A stretch of DNA of 64,000 nucleotides from Lishizhenia tianjinensis (lineage in GTDB: Bacteria; Bacteroidota; Bacteroidia; Flavobacteriales_D; Crocinitomicaceae). Below, piece after piece: positions 10,686-20,539 of the stretch (position 1 is the first letter of the stretch; each line of letters starts with the position of its first letter). The notes below the pieces were generated by a model that searched no databases, was not told the origin of the DNA, and saw only the letters and a list, made by a program, of their open reading frames with translations. The position numbers and the translations under genes are program-made. The stretch is from NCBI GenBank assembly GCA_943330745.2, contig CALQIX020000003.1, positions 62,001-126,000 of the forward strand, in the 5' to 3' direction.

Positions 10686-11122
10686 CAATGAGTGGGCGAA
10701 GGCAAGCTTAAACCAAAATATTACGGCTGTTGCCGAAAATCCAATTTTCTTCATTTCCGCGCAACTGGATTTAGTGGGTTTAACGAGCACCTTTCCGGCT
10801 TTCATTCAATGAATTATCAACTTCAATTTGGTCTTCCTTGATAAAAAACAGTAATGTCGAATTTTGACGAATTTGGGTGGTGAAATCATTCTTAAAATTT
10901 TAAAGTTGCCTCCTGTAAACGATAAATACTTATCTTTAGATAATGGAAACACGATGCAAACTGGCGAAGCTTGTGGTCAACAGCATACAAGCGCCATAAC
11001 TCTACCTAAGCTGCCACACAGTTAACGATCGCCTAGAATAAGTCGTTATTGTATAGCTAACAAAGGTCATTTAGTAGCCTACTCTACAGACAAAAACAAA
11101 TTAACAATAAAAAAAGTAGATC
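10686..11122. other. Long non-coding gap
   Basis: 437 bases without a gene I can support. No terminator with a U-run or TAnnTTTG box stands out. An A-rich stretch (11094-11120) leads into the next ATG. Confidence 0.4.
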
Positions 11123-12388
11123 ATGAACGAAATTATTTGTCCAAATTGTAAAAAAGCCTTCAAAGTTGATGAAGCAGGATTTGCGGATATTTTGAAACAA
11201 GTTAGAGACCATCAATTTGAGGAAGAGTTGGAAAAACGACTTAAACTTGCAGATAATGAAAAAGAAAGTGCGATAAAACTTGCAGAAGCAAATCTTAAAA
11301 ATAAAATGCAAGAAGATCTGGCTAAAAAGGATAAAGAGTTACTAGAATTAAAGGCTAAAACTGAAAAAGACTTCGCCGACCAACTTGCCAAAAAAGAAAC
11401 CGAACTTGCTAGTGCTAAGGCGAAATTAGAAAATGCTGAGACCGAAAAAAAACTTTCAGTCACAGAGGCGGTTCAAAAAATTGAAAAAGAACGAGATGCA
11501 TTTGCTAATGAAGTTAAGAACAAAGAACTAGAAAAAGTAAATTTGGAAAGTACTTTGAAGCAACAATTTGCTACTGAACTAAAGACCAAAGATGAAATCA
11601 TCAAAATGAAAGATGAAGAGATTACTTTGCGCAAGGACATGAAATTGAAACTGTCCACTAAAATGATTGGTGAAACATTGGAGCAACACTGCGAAACAGA
11701 ATTCAACAAACTAAGAGCAACTGCTTTTCAAAATGCTTATTTTGAAAAAGACAATAATACAAGTTCAGGAAGTAAAGGTGATTTTATCTATCGAGAAAAT
11801 GATGAACACGGCAACGAAATCATTTCCATTATGTTTGAGATGAAAAATGAATCGGATACAACAGCCACAAAAAAACGAAATGAGGATTTCTTCAAAGAAT
11901 TAGATAAGGACAGAAACGAAAAGAAATGTGAGTATGCAGTATTAGTTTCATTATTAGAGGCAGAAAGCGAATACTACAACACAGGGATTGTAGATGTTTC
12001 TCACAAATTCACTAAAATGTACGTAGTTCGACCACAATTCTTCATTCCCATTATTACATTGCTACGCAACGCGTCGATGAACTCAATGCAATACAAAGCG
12101 GAACTTAGTTTGATGAAAAATCAAAATATCGACATTACTAATTTTGAAGAAAATATAAATTCATTTAAAGTAGGATTTGCCAAAAACTATGACTTGGCAA
12201 GTAGACAATTTAAAACGGCAATTGATGAAATAGATAAAACAATGGACCATCTTCAAAAAACTAAAGATGCTCTTCTGGCATCAGTCAACAATCTGCGATT
12301 AGCGAACAATAAGGCTGAAGACTTAACAATTAAAAAACTGACTTATAACAATCCAACGATGAAAGCAAAGTTTGATGAGCTTAAATAG
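11123..12388 (+). CDS. DUF2130 protein: zinc-ribbon, coiled coil, nuclease-like C-terminus
   Basis: 421 aa. Residues ~1-15 contain a CPNCKKAF half zinc ribbon. Residues ~30-180 are a long charged coiled coil (Lys/Glu/Leu/Ala-rich). The C-terminal half is the DUF2130 domain, with [38 protein letters not shown] and [16 protein letters not shown]. The GDF...EMKNE arrangement resembles the D-(E)xK core of restriction-endonuclease-like folds, but activity is not shown for the family, so this is inference. The architecture recalls RmuC-like proteins. It is a stand-alone gene in the accessory block. Confidence 0.85.
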   Translation: MNEIICPNCKKAFKVDEAGFADILKQVRDHQFEEELEKRLKLADNEKESAIKLAEANLKNKMQEDLAKKDKELLELKAKTEKDFADQLAKKETELASAKAKLENAETEKKLSVTEAVQKIEKERDAFANEVKNKELEKVNLESTLKQQFATELKTKDEIIKMKDEEITLRKDMKLKLSTKMIGETLEQHCETEFNKLRATAFQNAYFEKDNNTSSGSKGDFIYRENDEHGNEIISIMFEMKNESDTTATKKRNEDFFKELDKDRNEKKCEYAVLVSLLEAESEYYNTGIVDVSHKFTKMYVVRPQFFIPIITLLRNASMNSMQYKAELSLMKNQNIDITNFEENINSFKVGFAKNYDLASRQFKTAIDEIDKTMDHLQKTKDALLASVNNLRLANNKAEDLTIKKLTYNNPTMKAKFDELK

Positions 12389-12421
12389 ATTTATTTAATA
12401 CATTTACCGTTAATTTTCCTA

Positions 12422-13054
12422 ATGAACATCAAGAACAAAAATACACTGCCCATCCTTCTCGGGATAATGCTATGCGCACAAAACGTAAGTTTTTCTCAAA
12501 ACTAATTCATCACCTTATCAAAGGATACAATCGCTTGTAAACAGATTAATTTTTTCGACACAAACGCACAAGGAAAAATGATTGACATTGAATACGTTAA
12601 TCAAAATAATGAGACCATTCGACTTAAGAAAAAGGATGTGCCTGAAATTAACCTTTTGTGTCAAGATGGGGCAATTTACTTGCGAATGCCATTAAAAATT
12701 AAAAAAACAGATGGGTATTATCGGTATGGTAAACGAATGGTGAAAGGTAAAATTACTGTGGACGTGTATGATGATGTGCAAACGAGCTATATATTGAAAG
12801 AAAATTTTAACGGGTCGTACAATGCACAGGGTGTGATGAAGGAAAGTAGAGAGGGGCTTTATATGCGCCACGTTAGAATGCCGAATGGTACTGTTTACGA
12901 AGTTTCTGGGCTAAAAGGAATTAAAGCATTAAAATCCATCCGAAAATACATGTTTGAATGCGAGCAATACAAAAAAGAATATTTTTCAAATCCTAAATAT
13001 CAAACTTGTACTTTTGAGGAAGCTGTGAGTGATTATAACCGAATGTGTCCCTGA
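12422..13054 (+). pseudogene. Secreted protein interrupted by an in-frame stop codon
   Basis: Starting at the ATG at 12422 the frame encodes a signal peptide ending MLCAQNVSFSQN, then TAA at 12503-12505, then continues open in the same frame as FITLSKDTIACKQINFF and on through the 158 residues from 12578 to the stop at 13054. Bacteroidota have many small secreted proteins that begin signal peptide - Gln - aromatic - I.TL..GDTI.C, so the TAA most probably replaced a Tyr codon (TAT/TAC). Without readthrough the gene cannot make an exported product; translation from the internal ATG at 12578 would give a cytoplasmic fragment. A sequencing error is the main alternative. Confidence 0.75.
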
Positions 13055-13125
13055 ATAATTTAACATCTAAGGATTCAATTTTTTGAAATATACTTCGCTG
13101 GTTAAATTTGATAAACTAATTCGTT

Positions 13126-14022
13126 TTACCGCGATTTCGATCTTCGCGTATTTGGTTTTTTGTTCGCTCCTTTCAGGTTGTTCTTTTTGGGAGTTCCACC
13201 AAACTTACCCGCGTCCGAGTGTGGTTTTTTAGATCTTGAACCGTGCGTTGGTGAAGAATGACTGCCGGTTTTGGCTTTTTGAATACTCGACTTTTTTACT
13301 GGTTTTCGCGCGTCTTCGTTCGACGAACCTTCCACTAATTTGTTAATAACCTCCATTTCCGCATCTGTCAAATCCCTCCATTCTCCCAAAGGCAATCCTT
13401 TTAATGCGATGTTCATTATGCGCACTCGTTCTAACTTAATTACCTCATAACCAAAATGTTCGCACATGCGCCGTATCTGGCGATTTAATCCTTGAATCAA
13501 TGTAATCCTAAAAACAGTCGTTGCCTCCTGAACCACTTTGCATTTTTTTGTATTTACTCCCATTATAGGAACACCTTTTGACATCGCAGCAATCATTTCT
13601 TGCGTTAAAGGCTTATTTACAGTGACCACATATTCTTTTTCATGCTTATTTCCTGCACGTAAAATTTTATTAATGATATCCCCATTATTCGTTAAAAAAA
13701 TGAGCCCTTGAGAATCTTTATCGAGTCGGCCGATGGGGAAAATACGTTTACTGTGATTGACAAATTGAACAATATTATCACGCACACTTTCTTCTGTAGT
13801 GGACGTAACACCGACGGGTTTATTAAAGGCAATAAAAATGATGTCTTCACCTTCCCGAGGTTCCAAGTCATTTCCGTTTACGCGCACTCTATCACCTGCA
13901 TTGACTTGATCACCAATGGTGGCTTTCCGATTATTAATGAATACTAAACCACGTTCAATAAATCGATCTGCCTCGCGACGAGAACACAAACCACTTTCAC
14001 TAATGAATTTATTAAGTCGCAT
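13126..14022 (-). CDS. rluF: 23S rRNA pseudouridine synthase (RluF-type)
   Basis: 298 aa. Residues ~1-45 are an S4 RNA-binding domain ([21 protein letters not shown]). The RsuA/RluB/E/F-class catalytic domain has the key Asp in [19 protein letters not shown], followed by [10 protein letters not shown] and [20 protein letters not shown]. These motifs match RluF, which modifies U2604 in E. coli 23S rRNA. Residues ~225-298 are a Lys/Ser/Arg-rich disordered tail, common in Bacteroidota members and probably used for RNA contact. The modified position is inferred from the family. Confidence 0.92.
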   Translation of the reverse strand: MRLNKFISESGLCSRREADRFIERGLVFINNRKATIGDQVNAGDRVRVNGNDLEPREGEDIIFIAFNKPVGVTSTTEESVRDNIVQFVNHSKRIFPIGRLDKDSQGLIFLTNNGDIINKILRAGNKHEKEYVVTVNKPLTQEMIAAMSKGVPIMGVNTKKCKVVQEATTVFRITLIQGLNRQIRRMCEHFGYEVIKLERVRIMNIALKGLPLGEWRDLTDAEMEVINKLVEGSSNEDARKPVKKSSIQKAKTGSHSSPTHGSRSKKPHSDAGKFGGTPKKNNLKGANKKPNTRRSKSR

Positions 14023-14078
14023 GTACTATTTGTCTTAGTTTAAACCTAACTCTTTAGGTTGTGAATTTACTAAATAAA

Positions 14079-16577
14079 TTACTCCCCTGCTTTCAAACCA
14101 AACCACTTAAAATCTTTTAGGCTAGGAACGGTCTCAAAATGAATTTCAATTTCCTTCTTACCGGGCAAAATGGTCATGTCATTTTCCGAATAACCGATTC
14201 CTTTTTGAGTAGAATACAGCCAAAAATGTTGAATCGGATGCTTTGCCTTTAGTTTCAAAATCAACGATTTGTTCTTTCGGTCAATTTTCGAAATTTTCAG
14301 TTTAACATCACGATAAGCCACTTTGTGAGGAGGTTGATTTTTAATCCAAAAAATGCGATTGTACTTTTGACCATCTAGTTCCCAACAGACTTCTAATCCA
14401 TGCGTGGAGTTAGAAATAAAATATTGATTCAGCTCATCTCTGCTAAAAATAGATTTATTGTTCAAGAATTCTAGTTGTAGCGAATCAGAAATCAATTTGT
14501 TATTAATCCACTTACCATTAATTTTTCGAATTGCGTTAATTGAATATTTAATACTGATACTTTTTGAAACATCTGAAACAAAATGCAAATTGAACCCATT
14601 TTTATCTTCTTCGTGTAAAACCGTAACAGCTTGCATGACCTGCTTCATCCGATAATGCATGATTTTACGATTCCCAAGGTAATCTACACTCGACCAAGTA
14701 GGTGCTGGATAACAATCGTTCAATTGCCAATAAATTGAACCCATGCAACGAGGAGCATTCAACCGGTGAGCGGAAATAGCTTGTCCCATGGCGTCTGCTT
14801 GTATCAGTTGTGAATAATAGACGAATTCCATGAATTTCTCTGGTTGTGGAAAGGACTTTTTGATTTCGGTTAGAATTTTACCATTTCCAACATAGCTTTT
14901 CTGGTGCTTTTTTATCGCTAAAGAATCTAAATTCCAGGAAGATTCTAGAGTAATTTCAGCCATCGTTGAATGCTCTGGAAAACTCTGATAGCCGAATTCA
15001 GCATTGAATCGACCAATGTTATTGGAAAAATCAGCAATCGGATCATTCCCGTGCCACACTCCCCAATAATGCTGAGAACCGTGATTGTATCTTTCAGGTG
15101 CGCCCCAATTGCTTAAAGGCGATGTATGAACGTATGGAATATCTGTAAAAGAACTTACCCACCCTGGAATTTGCTCTTGAAATAAAGTACGGTAATCGTT
15201 GGAAATATGAATGGAATCAGATTCAGTTATTTGATATTGTTTTTGCAAACCCCAATTCTTCCATGCGACATCCACCTCATTATTACCATTGAAAAGTACA
15301 ACCGAAGGATGTTCTGCAATACGTGGAATTTGATACTTCATTTCAGACTTGACATTCAGTAAGAACAAGGAATCTGCCGGATAAAGGGCACAAGCAAACA
15401 TGAAATCTTGCCAGACCATAATTCCTTCCTCATCACAACGCGTCAGAAAATAATCATTCGGATACAAACCACCACCCCAAACACGAACCATATTGAAATG
15501 CTGTTCTTTCATGAGTTGGATTTGCTCCTCCCAAACAGCATCCGTGATTTGTCCCGGAAAAACCGAAGGTGGAATTAAATTTGCTCCTTTACAAAAAATT
15601 GCTTTGTTATTGATTTTCAAATAATAACTTGTTCCCCATTCATCTTTTTCTTGAACCAATTCTGTTTTTCGAATGCCAAATTGGATAAGCTTGGATTCGA
15701 GTAAAACTCCTTTTTTAGAGAAAATTTGAAGGGTGTCCTTGTATAAAAAAGATTCGCCTTGACCGTGAGGAAACCACAATTTGAGTTTATTTAATCCATT
15801 TACCCAAGAAGCAATTGTATCATTTGATTTCAATGTTAATGAACCAAAGAGGGTACTTTTAATTTCAATTTCTTCATTCAAGGAATTGAAAAGGAAGTGA
15901 TACTTTACCACAGCAGAATCTGCACTTAAAAATGTGGTTTGAAGGTGAAAATCTTCGAGTTTATTGTTACTTTGAATTCCCCAATGAACCGGTTCTAAAA
16001 AACCAATGGTGTTCATTCGCGCCACCCAATCCCATCCAAATTGATATTGAGGCTTGCGGGTTAGGTTTGAAACGGCTATTGGATTTGGATCATTTGGGGC
16101 AGGATAATGAAATGTTTCATCCTTAAATCGTTTTTCATGATACAAAACGGGCGGCGTAAAGAGTGCCTTCAGTACATTTCTTGTATTGGGAAGCAATATA
16201 ACTTGAATTTTATATGGTCTGAAGGCATTTTCGGTTAAAAGAACCAATGAATCATTCCAATATATTTTAGCATATGTATCCACCGATGGAAATTGAATAT
16301 CGATAACTTTTGATTCGTTAAATCCTCCAAAAATAGGTTCAGAAACCAATTCCCAATTATGATTTTCAATCCAGTTGAATTTTTCCTCATTTAATTCAAA
16401 AAAGGGCGAAGGTAGCTCCTTTGATTCAATTAATTTCTCTTGTATCGAGCCATGTGTTTGATACGGAAACCACGTTTTTTTAATCGGGTGAAAATAGTTC
16501 CATTTCAATTCATGTTGCCCATACAAGCTAGTGAATGCTTGAAAAAACAGAAAGAAAAGTAAGCATATTTGCTTCAT
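14079..16577 (-). CDS. Glycoside hydrolase family 2 (beta-mannosidase-like)
   Basis: 832 aa from the ATG at 16577, which overlaps the upstream stop as TAATG; a frame from TTG 16583 also exists. A signal peptide (MKQICLLFFLFFQAFTSLYG) sends it to the periplasm. Residues ~25-190 are the sugar-binding jelly roll, then an immunoglobulin-like domain, then the TIM barrel with FNMVRVWGGGLYPNDYF, the acid/base Glu in VVLFNGNNEVDVAW, and the likely nucleophile Glu in NAEFGYQSFPEHS. The PxCMGSIYWQLNDCYPAPTWSSVDY stretch (shortened here) is typical of beta-mannosidases. Together with the next gene upstream, a glycosylasparaginase, it points to breakdown of N-glycan remnants. Confidence 0.9.
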   Translation of the reverse strand: MKQICLLFFLFFQAFTSLYGQHELKWNYFHPIKKTWFPYQTHGSIQEKLIESKELPSPFFELNEEKFNWIENHNWELVSEPIFGGFNESKVIDIQFPSVDTYAKIYWNDSLVLLTENAFRPYKIQVILLPNTRNVLKALFTPPVLYHEKRFKDETFHYPAPNDPNPIAVSNLTRKPQYQFGWDWVARMNTIGFLEPVHWGIQSNNKLEDFHLQTTFLSADSAVVKYHFLFNSLNEEIEIKSTLFGSLTLKSNDTIASWVNGLNKLKLWFPHGQGESFLYKDTLQIFSKKGVLLESKLIQFGIRKTELVQEKDEWGTSYYLKINNKAIFCKGANLIPPSVFPGQITDAVWEEQIQLMKEQHFNMVRVWGGGLYPNDYFLTRCDEEGIMVWQDFMFACALYPADSLFLLNVKSEMKYQIPRIAEHPSVVLFNGNNEVDVAWKNWGLQKQYQITESDSIHISNDYRTLFQEQIPGWVSSFTDIPYVHTSPLSNWGAPERYNHGSQHYWGVWHGNDPIADFSNNIGRFNAEFGYQSFPEHSTMAEITLESSWNLDSLAIKKHQKSYVGNGKILTEIKKSFPQPEKFMEFVYYSQLIQADAMGQAISAHRLNAPRCMGSIYWQLNDCYPAPTWSSVDYLGNRKIMHYRMKQVMQAVTVLHEEDKNGFNLHFVSDVSKSISIKYSINAIRKINGKWINNKLISDSLQLEFLNNKSIFSRDELNQYFISNSTHGLEVCWELDGQKYNRIFWIKNQPPHKVAYRDVKLKISKIDRKNKSLILKLKAKHPIQHFWLYSTQKGIGYSENDMTILPGKKEIEIHFETVPSLKDFKWFGLKAGE

Positions 16578-17569
16578 TACCAATTTCGATCGAAGGTTGA
16601 ATCAACCATTTTATCGTCCGATGCTGTTTTTAGTGCATAATTAAATCCTGCATAAACCGAATGTGAACCTATATTTCCTTCTTTATCAATGGCTAAAAAA
16701 CAACATTGTAAATTGGTTAAATCTTTGTGTTTTGCTAAAATTCGTTTAACCGCCTCCTCACAAGCTTTTTGAGGGGAATATCCATGGCGCATTAATTCAA
16801 CCACAGTGTGACTCCCTGCAATTCGAATAATGGCTTCGCCTAAACCAGTCGCGGTAGCAGCTCCAACTTCATTATCCACAAAAAGTCCTGCACCAATAAT
16901 GGGAGAATCCCCTACTCGACCGTGTAATTTATAGGCCCATCCGCTGGTTGTGCAAGCCCCACTCAAATCGCCATTTTTATCCATCGCAATTAAACCGATG
17001 GTGTCATGGTTTTCGTGATTAATTCTAGGTTTAACAAATAAATCCTTGTTTTCTTCCCGCCATTTTTTCCACTCTTTTTTCACTTCTGGCAAGGGAGTTT
17101 TTGCGGTTTCGAAGCCTTGTTCAATCGCAAATTTACGAGCTCCTTCACCCACTAGCATTACGTGTTGCGTTTTTTCCATCACCGCACGAGCAACTGAAAT
17201 GGGATGAGCAATACCTTCTAAAAATGCTACTGAACCGCAACGAGATTGTTCATCCATAATACACGCATCTAGGGTAACATGCCCATCTCGATCCGGTCTA
17301 CCTCCAACACCAACACTTCTATTGGTTAAATCAGATTCTGTTACTCTTACACCCGCCTCAACAGCGTCAAGTGCTTTGCCTCCTTTAGACAAAATTTCCC
17401 ACGCTGCTCGATTTGCTTCCAGCCCATGAATCCAAGTGGACAAAACAATTGGAGCATCCGTTTTTCCAACAAACGATTTCTCTACAAACAACTGACTTCC
17501 AAAAACATTCCGTGATAAGGTCAACACACCTGTTGCCAATCCCAACCGAAAAAATGTCCTTCTTTTCAT
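16577..17569 (-). CDS. N4-(beta-N-acetylglucosaminyl)-L-asparaginase
   Basis: 330 aa Ntn hydrolase. The N-terminus KRRTFFRLGLATGVL looks like a Tat signal (RR-x-FF plus hydrophobic run), suggesting periplasmic location. The conserved autoprocessing site is HDTIGLIAMD, with Thr as the new N-terminal nucleophile, preceded by VGVGGRPDRDGHVTLDA and followed by GRVGDSPIIGAGLFVD. It cleaves the GlcNAc-Asn link of glycoproteins. The stop overlaps the start of the GH2 gene (TAATG), so the two are translationally coupled and probably act together on glycoprotein glycans. Isoaspartyl peptidase is a less likely alternative. Confidence 0.92.
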   Translation of the reverse strand: MKRRTFFRLGLATGVLTLSRNVFGSQLFVEKSFVGKTDAPIVLSTWIHGLEANRAAWEILSKGGKALDAVEAGVRVTESDLTNRSVGVGGRPDRDGHVTLDACIMDEQSRCGSVAFLEGIAHPISVARAVMEKTQHVMLVGEGARKFAIEQGFETAKTPLPEVKKEWKKWREENKDLFVKPRINHENHDTIGLIAMDKNGDLSGACTTSGWAYKLHGRVGDSPIIGAGLFVDNEVGAATATGLGEAIIRIAGSHTVVELMRHGYSPQKACEEAVKRILAKHKDLTNLQCCFLAIDKEGNIGSHSVYAGFNYALKTASDDKMVDSTFDRNW

Positions 17570-17571
17570 AA

Positions 17572-18636
17572 TTATTTCTTTTTGGATTCTTGATCAGCAA
17601 TCCATGTTTGATATTTCTTAGCGTTTTTTACATGCTCCACATCTGATACCGCAAAATTATGTTTTCCTGAATAATCGGGAGTTGCACACATAAAAAGGTA
17701 GTTTACATCGGAAGGATTCAAAACAGCATCAATCACTTCGGTTGGGGTAAAACAAATTGGTCCTGGAGGAAGACCTTTGATTTTATAAGTATTATACGCA
17801 CAATCAATGTCTCGGTGTTTTTCTAATAACCGTTGAGTACCTTTCAACGCATCGCCCCAGCAATAACGAAATGTGGGATCACTCTGTAATTTCATGTCTT
17901 TTTTCAATCGATTTAAATAGAGTGCTGAAATGATCGGCCATTCCTCTTTGTTTCGGCTTTGTTCGGCATATACAATACTTGCCAACTTCACTGCATCCGC
18001 AGGAGATTTTAAACCTAACTGTTTTAATTTATTTGTTTTATTGGCCGTCCAAAATGAATCAAATTGTTGCTTCATTTTTTCCACAAATTCTTTTTCATCC
18101 GTGTCAAATTGAAGTTGGTATTCACCCGGAATAAAAAGTGCACTCAGTTCTTCTTTGTTCCTAAATCCAAGTTTTTTAATGGTTGCTGCTTGTTGCAAAT
18201 AATTAATTAATGATGAACTATCTAGTGCTAAACATTTATGAGCCATTGATGCCATCTGATTGATATCCCGAAATTTATACACCAATACTTTAACCAACAC
18301 TTCATCATTTCCTAAACCATTTTTGTTCTTAACAAATCCAACAGCTAAGTCTTTCATTTTTGTTTTTGGTTTAATCCGGTATTTGCCCGCAGCCAATGTT
18401 TGATCTGTTAATCCATTGGTTTTAGATACATCAATAAAATCCGAGGCTTCATCAATAATACTTTTGTTTTTTAATTCTTTTGCCAACTGAGAAACGGTGA
18501 TTTTTCGTTGAACAATAAATGTGATTTCTTTTTCATTGTTTGTTTTATTCCTACCCGAAAGAAAAGAACAACTTGCAAACTGAATCACAATTCCAAAGAG
18601 GACAAAATACCCTAAAAATAAAGCTAGTTTTCTCAT
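17572..18636 (-). CDS. mltG: Endolytic peptidoglycan transglycosylase MltG
   Basis: 354 aa. One N-terminal membrane anchor (ALFLGYFVLFGIVIQFASC) puts the enzyme in the periplasm. A LysM-like segment (ITVSQLAKELKNKSII) precedes the YceG catalytic domain: LASIVYAEQSRNKEEWPIISALYLNRL with the catalytic Glu, then LQSDPTFRYCWG and GLPPGPICFTP. It cuts nascent glycan strands, terminating synthesis. The start ATG overlaps the end of the upstream GNAT gene by four bases, and the stop is two bases before the glycosylasparaginase start, so it is in an operon. Confidence 0.95.
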   Translation of the reverse strand: MRKLALFLGYFVLFGIVIQFASCSFLSGRNKTNNEKEITFIVQRKITVSQLAKELKNKSIIDEASDFIDVSKTNGLTDQTLAAGKYRIKPKTKMKDLAVGFVKNKNGLGNDEVLVKVLVYKFRDINQMASMAHKCLALDSSSLINYLQQAATIKKLGFRNKEELSALFIPGEYQLQFDTDEKEFVEKMKQQFDSFWTANKTNKLKQLGLKSPADAVKLASIVYAEQSRNKEEWPIISALYLNRLKKDMKLQSDPTFRYCWGDALKGTQRLLEKHRDIDCAYNTYKIKGLPPGPICFTPTEVIDAVLNPSDVNYLFMCATPDYSGKHNFAVSDVEHVKNAKKYQTWIADQESKKK

Positions 18637-19148
18637 AAAATTAGTTGATAAATATATTCATCTTCACGTTTACTATCCACTAAAAACCAATCGATTCTTG
18701 TTCCAATTTTTAGGTAATTACATTTTTCAAACAGTCTTTGACTCGATATATTACTAGATTGAATTCCGCACGTTAAGTTGTTCAATTGAAGATGTTCCTT
18801 GGCATATTGGGCTAATAAATTCAACGACTCAGCAGCAAATCCCTTTTTACGGTATTGTTCTTCAGCAATTAAAATCCCAACAGTACCAAAACCATTTTTA
18901 AAATCGATGTTGTAAATATCAACTGCGCCAATTGCAACAGAGGTACTTTTTTCTTGAATGATTAATCGCAATTGTCCAGATTCTCGAACGGCTCTTTGCT
19001 CTTCAATTAATTGATAAATTTCAAACATGGAAAGGGGTGCGTCTGTATTCGTGAATTTCCAATTAGAAGTGTCATTCTCCCATAAATAAATTAAGGTAGA
19101 ATCACTTGGCTCTATCGCACGTAAATTAATTTTTTCTCCTTGTAGCAC
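18633..19148 (-). CDS. GNAT family N-acetyltransferase
   Basis: 171 aa from a GTG at 19148, giving LQGEKINLRAIEPSD, the standard start of RimJ-like acetyltransferases; a TTG at 19175 would add nine residues. The fold motifs are seen: VAIGAVDIYNIDFKNGFGTVGILI, the acetyl-CoA loop EEQYRKKGFAAESLNLL, and SSNISSQRLFEKCNYL near the C-terminus. Such enzymes acetylate proteins, sugars or small molecules; in flavobacteria neighbours do not reveal the substrate. It overlaps the unknown gene upstream and mltG downstream, so it is part of the dapF-to-GH2 run. Confidence 0.87.
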   Translation of the reverse strand: MLQGEKINLRAIEPSDSTLIYLWENDTSNWKFTNTDAPLSMFEIYQLIEEQRAVRESGQLRLIIQEKSTSVAIGAVDIYNIDFKNGFGTVGILIAEEQYRKKGFAAESLNLLAQYAKEHLQLNNLTCGIQSSNISSQRLFEKCNYLKIGTRIDWFLVDSKREDEYIYQLIL

Positions 19149-19647
19149 GTTGTAATTTTTCAATTCTTTCCTCAATATCCGACTGAGAATATTGCTTTAT
19201 TCCCAATTTCGATTCTATGACGTTGAAAGCAAAAATACTAGAAATAAGTTGATTCTTTTCAAGAATTCGAAGTAAATCAGGTAGCATCATTTGACCACTG
19301 ATTTCGAATAAATTCAAAATGGGTGACAAACAAGTATTTTCGTGATGGGATAAAGTTGGGTGTTTTTCAAACGCTTCTTGAACTTGGTTCAATGCATATT
19401 CATTAACTACTTCTACTAAAATGAACTCACATTTTTTAGCTTTCAATGAATTAAAAACTCGATTTACGGGTAAATTAAAATCACTTCCCGTTGCTTTCAA
19501 ACTGAAATAAGAATCAAACGCAGAAAAACCAATGTGAGGAGGAATTTTGTTGGAATGAATTATCCAAAGAAACGAGCATTCCCAATTTTTGGGCGTCACA
19601 TCGACTGAAAAGGATTCAAAAAGATAATTATAGGTCGCAGATTCCAT
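19126..19647 (-). CDS. Unknown protein between dapF and GNAT genes
   Basis: 173 aa from the ATG at 19647 (MESATYNYLFESFSVD); a longer frame from 19671 exists. No signal peptide, no membrane segment. It is rich in aromatic and hydrophobic residues with predicted mixed alpha/beta structure, and ends in a basic tail (RIEKLQRATRRKN). I do not recognise a family. It overlaps dapF by 20 bases and the next gene by about 23, so it is translated within the operon. Confidence 0.6.
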   Translation of the reverse strand: MESATYNYLFESFSVDVTPKNWECSFLWIIHSNKIPPHIGFSAFDSYFSLKATGSDFNLPVNRVFNSLKAKKCEFILVEVVNEYALNQVQEAFEKHPTLSHHENTCLSPILNLFEISGQMMLPDLLRILEKNQLISSIFAFNVIESKLGIKQYSQSDIEERIEKLQRATRRKN

Positions 19648-20416
19648 GGAAAACAAATTGCGCTGGACCAATTAAATAAATTTGACGAAATTCCCCCAAT
19701 TCAAACTGATCAAATTCTACACTCAAATCTCCTCCACGTGCACGTACAAAAACGGATTGAATACCTCTTAAATTATTTTTGACAGCTATTGATAATGCAG
19801 CAGCAGTAATTCCAGTTCCACATGCAAGGGTTTCATTTTCAACGCCACGTTCATAGGTTCTGATAGCAATTGATTTCGAATCTATTTCCTCAATGAAATT
19901 AATATTAATTCCGTTATGTTTGAATTTGTCCGAAAATCGAATGGTTGCACCTTTTGAAACCACGTCTAATGAACTGATAGATTGTTCAACGATTACTAAA
20001 TGAGGAGAACCCGTGTTTAATTCAAATGAATCGGAATCATTCATCTCAATTGAATCTACATCATTCATTTTCAATCGTATTTGATCATTATCATCAATGA
20101 TTGCTTCATGTAAACCATCAATAGCTTCAAAAGTTACTAACGACGTTATATCGGTTAATCGACAAAACAAAGCTACTGCGCACCTGGCACCATTTCCACA
20201 AAAACTTTTGGTGGCATCCGGGTTATAAAAATCCATGTAAAAGTGCAAAGATCCATGTGCGGACAATTTAATTAGGCCATCCGAACCAATTCCAAAATGT
20301 CGATCACACAAACGGATTATCTGTTCGTTGGTTAGGAAATCAAATTCACCCAAACGATTATCCATTAGAATGAAATCATTACCAGCACCTTGATATTTAT
20401 AAAATGATACCTGCAC
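19628..20416 (-). CDS. dapF: Diaminopimelate epimerase
   Basis: Converts LL- to meso-diaminopimelate for lysine and peptidoglycan. 262 aa. The N-terminus FYKYQGAGNDFILMDNR, the first catalytic Cys in SFCGNGARCA and the second in ETLACGTGITAA are all present. The start codon is GTG at 20416, eleven bases after a TATTTTTG -7 box. It is the first gene of a minus-strand operon running to the GH2 hydrolase, and is divergent from htrA. Confidence 0.96.
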   Translation of the reverse strand: MQVSFYKYQGAGNDFILMDNRLGEFDFLTNEQIIRLCDRHFGIGSDGLIKLSAHGSLHFYMDFYNPDATKSFCGNGARCAVALFCRLTDITSLVTFEAIDGLHEAIIDDNDQIRLKMNDVDSIEMNDSDSFELNTGSPHLVIVEQSISSLDVVSKGATIRFSDKFKHNGININFIEEIDSKSIAIRTYERGVENETLACGTGITAAALSIAVKNNLRGIQSVFVRARGGDLSVEFDQFELGEFRQIYLIGPAQFVFHGICDL

Positions 20417-20426
20417 TTTTTTTAGA

Positions 20427-20434
20427 CAAAAATA
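20427..20434 (-). promoter_or_regulatory. -7 promoter box TATTTTTG for dapF
   Basis: Minus-strand exact match to TAnnTTTG, ten bases before the GTG of dapF, in the 123-base gap that separates dapF from the divergent htrA gene. Confidence 0.55.
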
Positions 20435-20539
20435 GCAGTTTTTATGGTAAAAGGATGCTTAACATTCTTTAACAATGGTAACATAACATCAAAATTGTCT
20501 TTCTGTTATTATTGTATTGAAAATTAAAAAGCGTAAATT

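Noticed and set aside
11094-11122. Possible tRNA or small RNA before the DUF2130 gene.
   Set aside because: No cloverleaf or stem with U-run found; only an A-rich ribosome-entry stretch.
13126-13350. Basic tail of RluF as a separate fused domain.
   Set aside because: Low-complexity Lys/Ser/Arg tails are common in Bacteroidota pseudouridine synthases.
9848-14042. An 18-base inverted match (TAAACTAAGACAAATAGT) at 9848-9865 (+) and 14025-14042 (-), which could bound an invertible segment.
   Set aside because: In AT-rich DNA of this length one or so such match is not surprising, neither end looks like a recombinase site, and no recombinase is present. Would need strain comparison.
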